Positions 43,944 to 53,705 of a stretch of DNA of 64,000 bases are shown here, one piece after another. The stretch spans positions 1,314,001 to 1,378,000 of the forward strand of contig NZ_CP039691.1 of assembly GCF_005145045.1 (NCBI RefSeq), read 5' to 3'. The notes under the pieces are model-generated. The model searched no databases. It saw nothing but the letters and a program-made list of their open reading frames with translations, and was not told where the DNA came from. The position numbers were made by a program, and so were the translations under genes. Each line of letters begins with the position of its first letter. Within the stretch, counting starts at the first letter, position 1. This DNA is from Agrobacterium larrymoorei. GTDB taxonomy: Bacteria > Pseudomonadota > Alphaproteobacteria > Rhizobiales > Rhizobiaceae.

Positions 43944-45779
43944 ATGCCTGTCTATCGCTCCAGAACGACAACCCATGGCCGCAACATGGCCGGTGCGCGT
44001 GGCCTTTGGCGCGCGACTGGCATGAAGGACGGTGATTTTGGCAAGCCGATCATTGCTGTCGTCAATTCGTTCACGCAGTTCGTGCCGGGTCACGTTCACC
44101 TGAAAGATCTCGGCCAGCTCGTGGCGCGCGAGATTGAGGCGGCGGGCGGTGTTGCCAAGGAATTCAATACGATTGCCGTTGATGACGGTATCGCCATGGG
44201 GCACGATGGCATGCTCTATTCGCTGCCTTCGCGTGAAATCATATCCGATAGCGTCGAATACATGGTCAACGCGCACTGCGCCGATGCGATGGTCTGCATT
44301 TCCAACTGCGACAAGATCACGCCCGGCATGCTGAGCGCTGCGATGCGCCTTAACATTCCCGCCGTTTTCGTTTCCGGTGGGCCGATGGAAGCGGGTAAGG
44401 TCGTGCTGCATGGCAAGACCGTTGCGCTCGATCTGGTCGATGCCATGGTTGCTGCTGCCGATGACAAGGTTTCCGATGAGGACGTGAAGATCATCGAGCG
44501 TTCGGCTTGCCCGACCTGTGGTTCCTGCTCGGGCATGTTCACGGCCAACTCCATGAACTGTCTGACCGAAGCGCTGGGGCTTTCGCTGCCCGGCAACGGC
44601 TCCACGCTGGCCACGCATTCGGATCGCAAGCGCCTGTTCGTGGAAGCTGGCCACCTGATCGTCGATCTGGCGCGCCGCTATTACGAGCAGGACGACGAAA
44701 CCGTTCTGCCGCGCACCATTGCCAGCAAGGCCGCATTTGAAAACGCCATGTCGCTGGATATTGCCATGGGCGGTTCCACCAACACGGTTCTGCATATTCT
44801 GGCGGCTGCTCACGAAGGCGGCGTTGATTTCACCATGGAAGACATCGACCGCCTTTCTCGTAAGGTTCCGTGCCTCTCCAAGGTCGCGCCTGCCAAGCAG
44901 GACGTGCACATGGAAGACGTTCACCGCGCAGGCGGCATCATGCGTATTCTGGGCGAACTGGATCGCGGCGGTCTCATCAACCGCGATTGCCCGACGGTGC
45001 ACGCAACGACGCTGGGCGATGCCATCGACCGCTGGGATATCACCCGCACCAACTCAGAAACCGTGCGCGAATTCTTCAAGGCGGCCCCCGGCGGCGTGCC
45101 GACGCAGGTGGCCTTCAGCCAGTCCTCGCGCTGGGATGATCTGGATACCGATAGCGAAAATGGCGTTATCCGCTCCGTCGAAAAGCCTTTCTCCAAGGAT
45201 GGCGGTCTGGCCGTGCTTTACGGCAATATCGCGCTGGATGGCTGCATTGTGAAGACGGCTGGCGTGGATGAATCCATTCTGAAATTCAACGGCACGGCTG
45301 TCGTTTACGAAAGCCAGGACGCTGCCGTGAAGGGCATTCTTTCCAACGAGGTCAAGGAAGGCGACGTCGTCGTCATCCGTTACGAGGGACCGAAGGGTGG
45401 CCCGGGCATGCAGGAAATGCTTTACCCGACCAGCTATCTGAAGTCGAAGGGCCTCGGTAAAGCCTGCGCCTTGATCACCGACGGTCGATTCTCCGGCGGC
45501 ACATCCGGCCTTTCCATCGGCCACGCCTCGCCAGAGGCAGCACAGGGCGGCGCCATCGGCCTCGTGCGTCAGGGTGATCCTATCGAGATCGATATCCCCA
45601 ACCGCACGATCAACCTCAAGGTTTCCGACGCCGAACTCGCCGCCCGCCGCGCCGAACAGGACCAGCTCGGTTGGAAGCCTGCGGAGTTCCGCAAGCGTAA
45701 TGTGACGACGGCGCTGAAGGCCTATGCGGCGTTTGCGTCGAGCGCGGATAAGGGTGCTGTGCGGATTTTGCCGGAGTAA
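43944..45779 (+). CDS. ilvD: Dihydroxy-acid dehydratase
   Basis: A 611-aa iron-sulfur enzyme that makes the 2-keto acids leading to valine, isoleucine and (through ketoisovalerate) leucine and pantothenate. The cluster cysteines are C122 (SNCDKITPG) and C195 in [10 protein letters not shown]; the SFTQFVPGH segment lacks a third Cys, like the E. coli [4Fe-4S] class. The C-terminal [23 protein letters not shown] block is intact. The start is set at [14 protein letters not shown]. Confidence 0.98.
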   Translation: MPVYRSRTTTHGRNMAGARGLWRATGMKDGDFGKPIIAVVNSFTQFVPGHVHLKDLGQLVAREIEAAGGVAKEFNTIAVDDGIAMGHDGMLYSLPSREIISDSVEYMVNAHCADAMVCISNCDKITPGMLSAAMRLNIPAVFVSGGPMEAGKVVLHGKTVALDLVDAMVAAADDKVSDEDVKIIERSACPTCGSCSGMFTANSMNCLTEALGLSLPGNGSTLATHSDRKRLFVEAGHLIVDLARRYYEQDDETVLPRTIASKAAFENAMSLDIAMGGSTNTVLHILAAAHEGGVDFTMEDIDRLSRKVPCLSKVAPAKQDVHMEDVHRAGGIMRILGELDRGGLINRDCPTVHATTLGDAIDRWDITRTNSETVREFFKAAPGGVPTQVAFSQSSRWDDLDTDSENGVIRSVEKPFSKDGGLAVLYGNIALDGCIVKTAGVDESILKFNGTAVVYESQDAAVKGILSNEVKEGDVVVIRYEGPKGGPGMQEMLYPTSYLKSKGLGKACALITDGRFSGGTSGLSIGHASPEAAQGGAIGLVRQGDPIEIDIPNRTINLKVSDAELAARRAEQDQLGWKPAEFRKRNVTTALKAYAAFASSADKGAVRILPE

Positions 45780-45842
45780 GGCAAACACACACGCCAACGT
45801 CATCCTGATGGATGAGATTTGGTACGCGGAGAACCATTACCT

Positions 45843-45957
45843 CCGTCACCCCGGCCTTGAGCCGGGGTCCAGTCGCCTTGCGTCTGCAAGGCGAAAAGAG
45901 GTTCTTTCAGCCCAAGGACTTGGGCTGACTGGATACCGGATCAAGTCCGGTACGACG
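45843..45957. repeat. Extragenic repeat with four consecutive hairpins
   Basis: A 115-bp element after ilvD bounded by ccgtc and gacgg. It holds perfect stems ccccggc/gccgggg (45850-45868), tcgccttgc/gcaaggcga (45873-45894), cagcccaag/cttgggctg (45909-45928) and accgga/tccggt (45935-45951). The outer ends also pair (ccagt/actgg). It resembles the palindromic repeats scattered in rhizobial genomes. Confidence 0.75.
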
Positions 45958-46032
45958 GTGGAATTTTTATGTCCTGAAGCCGTGCATAATCACGGCTTTT
46001 GTTTTCAAATAAGCAGTTTACCGGAGTTTCTC

Positions 46033-46410
46033 ATGAATTTGAATCAAGTCTCCGTTGCCATGCCCGATCTTGATAAGGGTTGGGATTTCTATTGTGCGCT
46101 TGGCCTTGAGCCGATTGTCGACTCCCGCCCCAACTACGTTCGATTTCTCTGCCCCGATGGCGGAAGCACTTTCTCGCTGTACAAGGGTGAGACCGTCAGC
46201 AACGGTACGACGATCTACTTCGAATGCGATGATCTGGATTCGGTTTTCGAAAGGCTGATGGCTGCTGGCATAGAGTTCCTGCATCCGCCTCGGGATGAAC
46301 GATGGCTGTGGCGGCAGGCGGAATTGCTCGATCCGGCGGGCAATCGGCTCACGCTCTATCATGCGGGTGACAACCGTCTCAATCCACCCTGGCGGGTTCC
46401 GCGATCATGA
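46033..46410 (+). CDS. VOC-family (glyoxalase/bleomycin-resistance) protein
   Basis: A 125-aa protein with one vicinal-oxygen-chelate domain: MNLNQVSVAMPDLDKGWDFY, FLCPDGGSTFSLYKGE, YFECDDLDSVFERLMAAGIE and LLDPAGNRLTLYHAGD. Members bind a metal and act as lyases, dioxygenases or binding proteins; the activity here is unknown. The start follows the extragenic repeat. Confidence 0.85.
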   Translation: MNLNQVSVAMPDLDKGWDFYCALGLEPIVDSRPNYVRFLCPDGGSTFSLYKGETVSNGTTIYFECDDLDSVFERLMAAGIEFLHPPRDERWLWRQAELLDPAGNRLTLYHAGDNRLNPPWRVPRS

Positions 46411-46617
46411 CCTTATAATTCGGCGTTGCCGCTCACCAGTCGGGCCTAGGGCAAAAAGAGAACGAGGGTGATCCCGATCGTTACATGAGGGTCTTTTATC
46501 TTCCCAGATAAGCCGAGGCTATTATCGGGAATAGTCACTTCAAGAGCGTGTAATCAGACGCAAGTCCTGCACAAGATTACGTTGGTTAATGGTGGCAGAT
46601 ACATCTTGAGGTCGAAT

Positions 46618-47409
46618 ATGATAATAAAACACTACATTGTTACGTATAAAAATACTCCAATGCTTAATAAGGCAATCGATAGCATATTCGCGACCGAGAC
46701 CGAGCATGACAGGCAGGTATTCGTAATCGCAAATCATTCAGAAGATAGATATGACGGACCTCATCCGGTTTTCTTTATCCGAAACGAGGCGAGACCTGAC
46801 TTTTCTACCGGTCATCTTTCGCGTAACTGGAATCAGGCAATTATCGCAGGCTTTGTCGACCTGAGAAATCCCGCTGCCGATTTGCTGATACTTAGCCAGA
46901 ACGACTGTATTTTCGCTCCCAATTATCTTGAGGGTATTATTTCTAACCACGAGAAATATGATCTCGTAACCTACGGTGCTGGTGACAATTGCGTCAGTTA
47001 TAACGCCCAAGCCGTCAAGCGCATTGGTTTGTGGGATGAGCGTTTCTGTAATATCGGATTTCAGGAAGCGGATTACTTTCTGAGGGCGGCGAAGTTTCAC
47101 GGTCCCCGAGTGTCTATAAATGACGGGCACTATCATGGGCGGTCATACAATCCGCTTGAGACCGTCGATAATGTTATCGTGGCAACGGAGCGTGGATTTG
47201 ACAGGCGCGATCTGTCCCATATGGCCTCCATGCGTTACCACCGGCAAAGCCGAGCTTTTTTTGCCGTCAAGTGGAGCTTGGAAAACCCTGAATTCTGGGG
47301 CGACAATTTTCTCGATGCCACGATACGGATCAATGGGCCGATTTTCTACCCATACTTCGAAGAGGCAATCGAGACATTGAATGAACAGGCTTATCTGGCG
47401 TTCTTTTGA
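46618..47409 (+). CDS. Glycosyltransferase-like protein
   Basis: A 263-aa protein with a GT-A-like N-terminus (MIIKHYIVTYKNTPMLNKAI) and a probable metal/nucleotide region LILSQNDCIFAPNYL. The late motif GLWDERFCNIGFQEADYFLR resembles the acceptor-site ED of family-2 enzymes. No membrane helix is seen. It is clearly more AT-rich than its neighbours (many ata, aat and tat codons), which suggests acquisition. Donor and acceptor sugars are unknown. The start is set at MIIKHY. Confidence 0.7.
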   Translation: MIIKHYIVTYKNTPMLNKAIDSIFATETEHDRQVFVIANHSEDRYDGPHPVFFIRNEARPDFSTGHLSRNWNQAIIAGFVDLRNPAADLLILSQNDCIFAPNYLEGIISNHEKYDLVTYGAGDNCVSYNAQAVKRIGLWDERFCNIGFQEADYFLRAAKFHGPRVSINDGHYHGRSYNPLETVDNVIVATERGFDRRDLSHMASMRYHRQSRAFFAVKWSLENPEFWGDNFLDATIRINGPIFYPYFEEAIETLNEQAYLAFF

Positions 47410-47469
47410 TCCGAAAGCGCTTCCAGCTAGCGAGGAAGCGCGCACATAAATACCGAGTGGCGAGCATTT

Positions 47470-47994
47470 TTAGTGCTCGTCATCTGAATGCTGGTTTCCC
47501 TCGCATCTGTATCTGACGAGGGTGACCGTTTTTCTTCTCTCCCTGCAAAAAGCGATTGCCCGGCCATATTGCTTGAAACCCAGCTTTTCCAGCAAGCGAC
47601 GTGATGGCTTATTGTCGGCGATGGGGTTGGCGTGAAGTGTCTCAAAGCCGAGGCCTTCAAACGCGTGATCGATGACGAGCCGCGCAGCCTCTGTAGCGTA
47701 GCCTTTTCCCCACGCCGAACGGGCGAGCCAGTAGCCGAATTCGCCTGCGATGCCGATCAGGCCGATGAGTTGGCCGTTATCGATGGCCCAGACGGGGCTG
47801 TTCCGCTTGCGAAGGCGGAGGATGCGTTGCCGTGCATCGTCAATGGTAAAAGGTGTTGTCGTTTTTAGAAGATTGCGGGTGACGAGTGGGTCGTTGGTGA
47901 TGCGGGCGAGCCTTTCGGCATCCCTCATTTCGAACGGTCTGAGGCAGAGGCGGTTAGAATGCAGGAATGCTGGGCGCTGGCTGGGGTTCTTCAT
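47470..47994 (-). CDS. GNAT-family N-acetyltransferase (RimJ/RimL-like)
   Basis: A protein of about 174 aa (longer starts at 48006 or 48051 are possible). LRPFEMRDAERLARITNDPL opens the domain. GYWLARSAWGKGYATEAARL holds the acetyl-CoA pyrophosphate loop, and NKPSRRLLEKLGFKQYGRA is the usual C-terminal end. The acceptor is unknown: an N-terminal amine of a protein or a small molecule. It converges with the glycosyltransferase. Confidence 0.85.
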   Translation of the reverse strand: MKNPSQRPAFLHSNRLCLRPFEMRDAERLARITNDPLVTRNLLKTTTPFTIDDARQRILRLRKRNSPVWAIDNGQLIGLIGIAGEFGYWLARSAWGKGYATEAARLVIDHAFEGLGFETLHANPIADNKPSRRLLEKLGFKQYGRAIAFCRERRKTVTLVRYRCEGNQHSDDEH

Positions 47995-48098
47995 GTGCCT
48001 GATCATGCGTGTGCGGACACTCATTGCAACCGTGTTTTTGTGCCGGAACAAGCATCTGTGCGAGAGCGTTGGCGGACGACATGCAAGGAGGCAATATC

Positions 48099-48776
48099 AT
48101 GAAGCGTGCAATCGTTACCGGCGGTGGCGGGTTGATCGGGACGGGGATTATCGAAGCTCTTCTTAATGACGGGTGGACGGTTGCCTCTTTCGACATAAAG
48201 GAAACCACCACGAAGGCGCGGCATATTCTGTGCGATGTCGGCAACGAAACCTCCGTCGCTGCCGCCTTCGATCAGCTCGGCTGGAAGGGGCTGGAGCTTC
48301 TCGTCAACAATGCGGGCATTGCCGGGCCGGTCAACGGGCCGATCCATAAACTGTCGCTTTCCGATTGGCGCAAAGTGACGGATAGCCATTTGACGGGTGC
48401 GTTTTTGATGACGCGATCCGCCGTGCCGCTGATGGGTGAGGGGGCGAGCATCGTCAATATGGCCTCCACGCGCGCCTTCATGTCGGAGCCGGAAACGGAG
48501 GCCTATGCGGCTTCCAAAGGCGGGCTTGTGGCGCTGACGCACGCGTTGGCCGTGAGCCTTGGGCCGAAAATCCGCGTGAATGCGATAGCGCCTGGCTGGA
48601 TTACGAATGAAACGAATCTGCGGGAGAAAGACAAGACCCAACATCCGGTTGGACGCGTCGGAAGGCCGGAGGATATTGCGGATGCGGTTCTTTACCTCAG
48701 CGGTGCCGGTTTCATGACGGGGCAGGTAATGGTGCTGGACGGCGGCATGACGAAGAAGATGATTTATGAGGAATAA
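48099..48776 (+). CDS. Short-chain dehydrogenase/reductase
   Basis: A 225-aa oxidoreductase. The Rossmann motif is TGGGGLIGTGI (residues 7-17), then NNAGIAGPV, the catalytic Ser in NMASTRAFM and YAASKGG for the Tyr-Lys pair. The C-terminal FMTGQVMVLDGGM is typical. The strong site aaggagg lies upstream of MKRAIVT. Substrate unknown. Confidence 0.92.
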   Translation: MKRAIVTGGGGLIGTGIIEALLNDGWTVASFDIKETTTKARHILCDVGNETSVAAAFDQLGWKGLELLVNNAGIAGPVNGPIHKLSLSDWRKVTDSHLTGAFLMTRSAVPLMGEGASIVNMASTRAFMSEPETEAYAASKGGLVALTHALAVSLGPKIRVNAIAPGWITNETNLREKDKTQHPVGRVGRPEDIADAVLYLSGAGFMTGQVMVLDGGMTKKMIYEE

Positions 48777-48936
48777 GGCGTGCCCGACTTAACAAAATGA
48801 TTCAGCTTGCTGAGATTTCGATTCAGGAAAAAGCGAGAAGAGATTGTTTCGGGATTCGTTTTTGTCGTCCGCGACCGGAGGTAACAAGGCGGTGATAGCG
48901 CTTTTTCCGGAGCTATAGCTGCTTAAATAGATGAGC

Positions 48937-49938
48937 ATGAAACGTCGTACCGCACTTGCCCTCATCGCTTCCCTTCCTCTTGCAACGGTTGTCCGCGCGC
49001 AGTCTCCTTCCGCGAATGTACGGTTGGGCCCAATTCTTGAGAAGGCCGGATCGCTGGGTAGTTTGAAGGCCGTCATCGTCAGTGTCGATGGAAATGAGGC
49101 GGGCTCACGCGCCTATAATGGCTCTACACTGAACGGCTCCACCAACATCAAGTCTGCCTCGAAATCCATCATTTCCGCGCTGGTCGGCATAGCGATTGAT
49201 CGCAAGATTTTGGAAGGGGCGGATCAGCCTATTGCTTCCGTCTTGCGGGCGGATTTTCCTTCCAACCCTGATCCGAGGCTGGAGCGTGTCACCATCGGCA
49301 ACCTGCTTTCCATGCAGTCCGGGCTGGAGCGCATGTCCGGGCCGAATTACGGACGCTGGGTTTCGAGCCGCAATTGGGTCCGCACGGCTTTGGGCTCCGG
49401 CTTTGCGGGAGAGCCGGGCGGAGGGATGCTTTATTCCACTGGCTCCACGCATCTGCTCTCGGCCATACTGACGAAAGCCTCGGGCCGCTCGACGCTGGCG
49501 CTGGCGCGGGATTGGTTCAAGCCGCTCGATGGCTTTTCCATTGGCAGTTGGGAACGCGATCCGCAGGGCATTTATCTCGGCGGAAACCAGATGGCCATGA
49601 CGGCGCGTTCGCTGTTGGCCTTCGGGGAGCTGTATAGACGTGGCGGTGTGACGGCTGATGGCGCGCGGCTGATTTCGCAAAGCTGGATAGACCAGTCGTG
49701 GATGCGACGAACAAATTCCGTCTTCAATGGAGACGGTTATGGCTATTGCTGGTTCATCAAGGATATGGCGGGTGAGAAGGTTTTCTATGCCTGGGGCTAT
49801 GGCGGGCAGATGCTTTATATCGTGCCGTCGAAGAAACTATCGGTCGTGATGACATCCCGTGAGGACGCGCCATCGGCGCGTACCGGTTACAGAGACGAGT
49901 TGCATGGACTGATGAGCAGTATCATCTCCGTCGTTTAG
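48937..49938 (+). CDS. Beta-lactamase-fold serine hydrolase
   Basis: A protein of about 333 aa with a signal peptide (MKRRTALALIASLPLATVVR then AQ). The serine motif SASKS (near residue 74) gives SxxK; LYSTGSTHLL holds the YxS/T second motif and WGYGGQ near the C-terminus replaces KTG. This pattern fits EstB or class-C-like esterases and peptidases rather than a resistance beta-lactamase. A Met two codons upstream (48931) is equally possible. It overlaps the convergent small gene by 4 bp. Confidence 0.8.
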   Translation: MKRRTALALIASLPLATVVRAQSPSANVRLGPILEKAGSLGSLKAVIVSVDGNEAGSRAYNGSTLNGSTNIKSASKSIISALVGIAIDRKILEGADQPIASVLRADFPSNPDPRLERVTIGNLLSMQSGLERMSGPNYGRWVSSRNWVRTALGSGFAGEPGGGMLYSTGSTHLLSAILTKASGRSTLALARDWFKPLDGFSIGSWERDPQGIYLGGNQMAMTARSLLAFGELYRRGGVTADGARLISQSWIDQSWMRRTNSVFNGDGYGYCWFIKDMAGEKVFYAWGYGGQMLYIVPSKKLSVVMTSREDAPSARTGYRDELHGLMSSIISVV

Positions 49939-50288
49939 AGCGGACGGTTTATGTTCTGGAAGGCTTCGCCGAGCTTGGTCATGCGCTCGTCATAGGCTTT
50001 GGTCAGGCATGCGACGTCTGCGGCGCAGGTCTGGCGGTGTTTCAGCCACTCGCTCTGCTCGGTCTTGAGCGTATCGCGTGCGCCCATTGCCATCAGCTGG
50101 GTCAGAATATCGAAGGTGGTGGCCATGCGCACGTCCTGATCGTTCAGGGCGCGGTTTTCACAGATGGCCTTTTCATCGGCTGCCAAGTCCGTCTTTGCGC
50201 AATCGAAGCTGGCGGCACCTACAGGCGAGCCGTGGGAATAGGAAGCGCAGACGATCAGAAGTGCGAGTACATGCTTTCGGAACTGCAT
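49935..50288 (-). CDS. LprI-like (DUF1311) exported protein
   Basis: A 117-aa protein with a signal peptide (RKHVLALLIVCASYSHGSPV) and the LprI/DUF1311 pattern: four Cys in FDCAKTDLAADEKAICENR and QTCAADVACLTKAYDERM, which likely form two disulfides. Family members include lysozyme inhibitors of the envelope. The start is set at MQFRKHV; the longer upstream frame is not homologous. It is divergent from degP, which also acts in the periplasm. Confidence 0.8.
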   Translation of the reverse strand: MQFRKHVLALLIVCASYSHGSPVGAASFDCAKTDLAADEKAICENRALNDQDVRMATTFDILTQLMAMGARDTLKTEQSEWLKHRQTCAADVACLTKAYDERMTKLGEAFQNINRPL

Positions 50289-50459
50289 TTTGTTTCTCGT
50301 TTCATCAATTTTCTTGGGTGATAAATTCTGAACCATCAAAACTTGTTCCAAAGAAAGTAAAGCGAGCGCCACGTAACTGCCGCGTCATGATATTGCCGCC
50401 CTTTGATTTATAGGCTGAGACGTTATAACTGCATCCTATTGATGGAGATGAGGAATCAC

Positions 50460-51866
50460 ATGCAGCGCTTGTTGAAATTCACGGTCCACGGCTTTCTTGC
50501 GGCTTTGCTTCTCGCGCCCGTCGGAGCGCATGCGCAGGACACCAAGACTGTGCCCGCCAGCAGTGCGGAAATGCAGCTTTCCTTTGCGCCGCTAGTCAAG
50601 CGCACTTCCGGCGCTGTCGTGAATGTCTATGCGGAACGCATCGTTCAGCGCCGGGCATCTCCCTTCGCCGGTGATCCCTTCTTCGAACAGTTTTTCGGGC
50701 AGCAATCGCCCAACCGCACGGAAAAGCAGTCATCTCTGGGCTCCGGCGTCATTGCGACGGCCAGCGGGCTGGTCGTTACAAATAACCACGTCATCGAAGG
50801 CGCCGACGATATCAAGGTCGCGCTCGCAGATGGCCGCGAATTCTCGTCCAAGGTGCTGCTGAAAGACGACCGTCTCGATCTCGCGGTTCTGCAGATCGAT
50901 GCGAAGGAACAGTTTCCGGTTCTGGCCTTGGGCGATTCAGATAAGGCGGAAGTCGGTGATCTCGTGCTTGCCATCGGCAACCCCTTCGGCGTGGGGCAGA
51001 CGGTGACGAGCGGTATCGTATCCGCTTTGGCACGCAATCAGGTCACGCAGGGCGATTTCGGCTTCTTCATCCAGACGGATGCATCGATCAACCCCGGCAA
51101 CTCCGGCGGCGCACTGATGAATATGGCGGGTGAGCTGATCGGCATCAATACGGCGATCTTCTCGCGCGGCGGCGGGTCCAACGGTATCGGCTTTGCCATT
51201 CCCGCCAATCTGGTGAAAGTGTTCCTTGCCGCTGCCGAAAAGGGCGACAAGAGCTTCCAGCGTCCCTATGTCGGCGCGACGTTCGACCCGGTTACATCGG
51301 AAGTGGCGGAAGCCTTGGGCCTCAAGCGCGCCCGCGGCGCGCTCGTCGTCAGCGTGGTGAAGGGCGGACCTGCGGAAAAGGCGGGCATCGAGCCGGGGCA
51401 GGTCATCACTGCCGTCAATGGCATAGAGGTGGAACACCCGGATGCGCTGGGCTACCGCCTGACGACGGCGGGTATCGGCAAGTCTGCCAAGATCACGCTG
51501 ATCGAGAAGGGCGCGGAAAAGACCGTCACCATCTCGCTCGATACCGCGCCGGAAACGGCACCGCGTGACGAGCGTTTGCTGGAAGGCCGCAACCCGTTTG
51601 CCGGTGCAACGGTTGCCAATCTTTCGCCAAAGCTTGCGGATGAGCTTCGCATGTCCACCGCAACGACCGGCGTTGTGATCGTCGATGTCAAGCGCGGTTC
51701 GCCCGCGTCTCGCGTCGGCTTCCAGCCGAAGGATATCATCGTTTCGCTGAACGGTGCCGACATCACCACCAGCGCCCAGATGGAGGATGCACTGCATGAC
51801 GATCCAGGCTTCTGGCGTCTGGAAATCGTTCGTGACGGTCAGCGCATCCGGCAATTCCTGCGATGA
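50460..51866 (+). CDS. degP: DegP/Do-family periplasmic serine endoprotease
   Basis: A 468-aa protease with a signal peptide (cleavage near VGAHAQ, residue 26). The catalytic triad is H110 (NNHVIEG), D140 (DRLDLAVL) and S215 (NPGNSGGAL). Two PDZ domains follow (about residues 260-350 and 375-465). It degrades misfolded envelope proteins. The start is chosen at MQRLLKF after ggagatgagg. Its stop overlaps rarA by 4 bp. Which Do-family paralogue (degP, degQ or mucD-like) cannot be told. Confidence 0.93.
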   Translation: MQRLLKFTVHGFLAALLLAPVGAHAQDTKTVPASSAEMQLSFAPLVKRTSGAVVNVYAERIVQRRASPFAGDPFFEQFFGQQSPNRTEKQSSLGSGVIATASGLVVTNNHVIEGADDIKVALADGREFSSKVLLKDDRLDLAVLQIDAKEQFPVLALGDSDKAEVGDLVLAIGNPFGVGQTVTSGIVSALARNQVTQGDFGFFIQTDASINPGNSGGALMNMAGELIGINTAIFSRGGGSNGIGFAIPANLVKVFLAAAEKGDKSFQRPYVGATFDPVTSEVAEALGLKRARGALVVSVVKGGPAEKAGIEPGQVITAVNGIEVEHPDALGYRLTTAGIGKSAKITLIEKGAEKTVTISLDTAPETAPRDERLLEGRNPFAGATVANLSPKLADELRMSTATTGVVIVDVKRGSPASRVGFQPKDIIVSLNGADITTSAQMEDALHDDPGFWRLEIVRDGQRIRQFLR

Positions 51867-53179
51867 GCGGAGACCTTTTCGCACCGCAGATTCCAGCAGA
51901 GGTCGCCAACCGGCGGCCTTTGGCCGACCGGCTGCGGCCAACCACGCTTGCGCAGGTTACCGGCCAATCGCATCTGACGGGTGAAGAGGGCGTCCTGCGC
52001 CGCATGATCGAGAGCGGTTCGCTGGGCTCAATGATATTCTGGGGGCCTCCGGGCACGGGAAAGACGACGGTTGCCCGCCTGCTTTCCGGCGAGGCGGGGC
52101 TGGCTTTCGAGCAGATTTCAGCAATTTTTTCCGGCGTGGCCGATCTCAAGAAGGTGTTCGAAGCGGCGCGCACGCGGCGCATGAACGGGCGGCAGACGCT
52201 GCTTTTCGTGGACGAGATTCATCGCTTCAACCGCGCCCAGCAGGATAGTTTCCTGCCCGTCATGGAAGACGGCACGATCATTCTCGTTGGCGCGACCACC
52301 GAAAATCCTTCCTTCGAACTCAACGCCGCTCTTTTATCTCGCGCGCGCGTGCTGACCTTCAAATCGCATGACGAGGAAAGCCTTTCGGAGCTTCTGAAGC
52401 GTGCAGAGGAAACGGAAGGAAAGCCGCTGCCGCTCGATGAAGGTGCGCGGCTTTCCATGTTGCGCATGGCGGATGGCGATGGGCGTGCGGTGCTGACGTT
52501 GGCCGAAGAGGTGTGGCGCGCGGCCCGAGAGGGTGAGGTGTTCGATACCGAAGGCCTGACGCGCATCGTCCAACGTCGTGCGCCGGTCTATGACAAGAGC
52601 CAGGACGGGCATTACAATCTGATCTCCGCGCTGCATAAGTCCGTGCGCGGCTCGGACCCGGATGCGGCGCTATATTATCTGGCGCGCATGCTGGATGCGG
52701 GTGAAGACCCGCTCTATCTCGGGCGTCGGCTGGTGCGCATGGCGGTAGAGGATATCGGCCTTGCCGATCCGCAGGCGCTTGTCATCTGCAATGCGGCCAA
52801 GGATGCCTATGATTATCTTGGTTCGCCGGAAGGGGAACTGGCATTGGCGCAGGCCTGCGTTTATCTCGCCACCGCACCGAAATCCAATGCCGTCTATACG
52901 GCTTACAAAAGCGCGATGCGCGCGGCCAAGGAAAACGGCTCGCTGCTGCCACCGAAGCATATTCTCAACGCACCGACCAAGCTGATGAAGGGCGAGGGGT
53001 ATGGCGATGGCTATCGCTATGACCATGACGAGCCCGATGCCTTTTCTGGGCAGGATTACTTTCCGGAGAAAATGGGCCGCACGACCTTTTACGATCCACC
53101 GGATCGCGGCTTCGAGCGGGATATTCGCAAGCGTCTGGACTGGTGGGCGAAGCTGAGGCGTGAGCGTAGCAGCCGCTAA
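51863..53179 (+). CDS. rarA: Replication-associated recombination protein A (MgsA/RarA)
   Basis: A 438-aa AAA+ ATPase acting at stalled replication forks. Walker A is GPPGTGKTT, Walker B FVDEIHRFN, sensor 1 GATTENPS, with the C-terminal MgsA domain RRLVRMAVEDIGLADPQALV. ATGA overlap with degP, an arrangement common in rhizobia. Full length. Confidence 0.95.
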   Translation: MSGDLFAPQIPAEVANRRPLADRLRPTTLAQVTGQSHLTGEEGVLRRMIESGSLGSMIFWGPPGTGKTTVARLLSGEAGLAFEQISAIFSGVADLKKVFEAARTRRMNGRQTLLFVDEIHRFNRAQQDSFLPVMEDGTIILVGATTENPSFELNAALLSRARVLTFKSHDEESLSELLKRAEETEGKPLPLDEGARLSMLRMADGDGRAVLTLAEEVWRAAREGEVFDTEGLTRIVQRRAPVYDKSQDGHYNLISALHKSVRGSDPDAALYYLARMLDAGEDPLYLGRRLVRMAVEDIGLADPQALVICNAAKDAYDYLGSPEGELALAQACVYLATAPKSNAVYTAYKSAMRAAKENGSLLPPKHILNAPTKLMKGEGYGDGYRYDHDEPDAFSGQDYFPEKMGRTTFYDPPDRGFERDIRKRLDWWAKLRRERSSR

Positions 53180-53188
53180 AACCTACTA

Positions 53189-53506
53189 TTAGGATGCCTT
53201 GCGTAGCGTGCCGGGGGCGGTATGCGCAGGCAGCATCTTGACCGAAGATTCCGCCAGGCCATTATGCCCTTCCTCATCCACGATGAGATGCCAGAGGCCT
53301 GATTCCGGGATCGGAATGCGGATCGGTGACTTTTTAGCGATGCCGCCGTGATACTTGAAATCCAGCATTTCGGTGAAGCGCTGAAAGTTGCCGGCATTCA
53401 TAAGCCGCACATTATTGACCGCGCTCAGCGTGACTTCGATGATCGTTCCGGCACGCAATTCCTTCAGATCATAGTGGGTGTAGCGGAAATTGGGCCTGCT
53501 CATCAT
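53189..53506 (-). CDS. DUF1883 domain protein
   Basis: A 105-aa small protein. RYTHYDLKELRAGTIIEVTL, NVRLMNAGNFQRF and SGLWHLIVDEEGHNGLAESS follow the DUF1883 pattern, a short beta-sandwich with no assigned activity. The start lies at MMSRPNF; the long open stretch upstream to 53725 is AT-rich non-coding DNA. It converges with rarA. Confidence 0.8.
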   Translation of the reverse strand: MMSRPNFRYTHYDLKELRAGTIIEVTLSAVNNVRLMNAGNFQRFTEMLDFKYHGGIAKKSPIRIPIPESGLWHLIVDEEGHNGLAESSVKMLPAHTAPGTLRKAS

Positions 53507-53705
53507 CCGTCTCGTCGTTTTTGGTTCTGGCCCATTATGATACGCCCCGGCAATTAACGCTTTGTTGCATATGAGACGAGCGAGGATGGCCAAACTACAC
53601 GAATAACCATAGGTTGTATTTGGTAGTAAAATCAGAACATTAAACTTTAGTCTAAGCCCGAATTTCCTTGCTGATTTATCTATCGTCAATACTTCAGGAA
53701 TATTT

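Noticed and set aside
48937..49938. Beta-lactam resistance gene
   Set aside because: The third motif is WGYGGQ rather than KTG and the second is YST rather than YSN, which fits esterase or peptidase relatives better.
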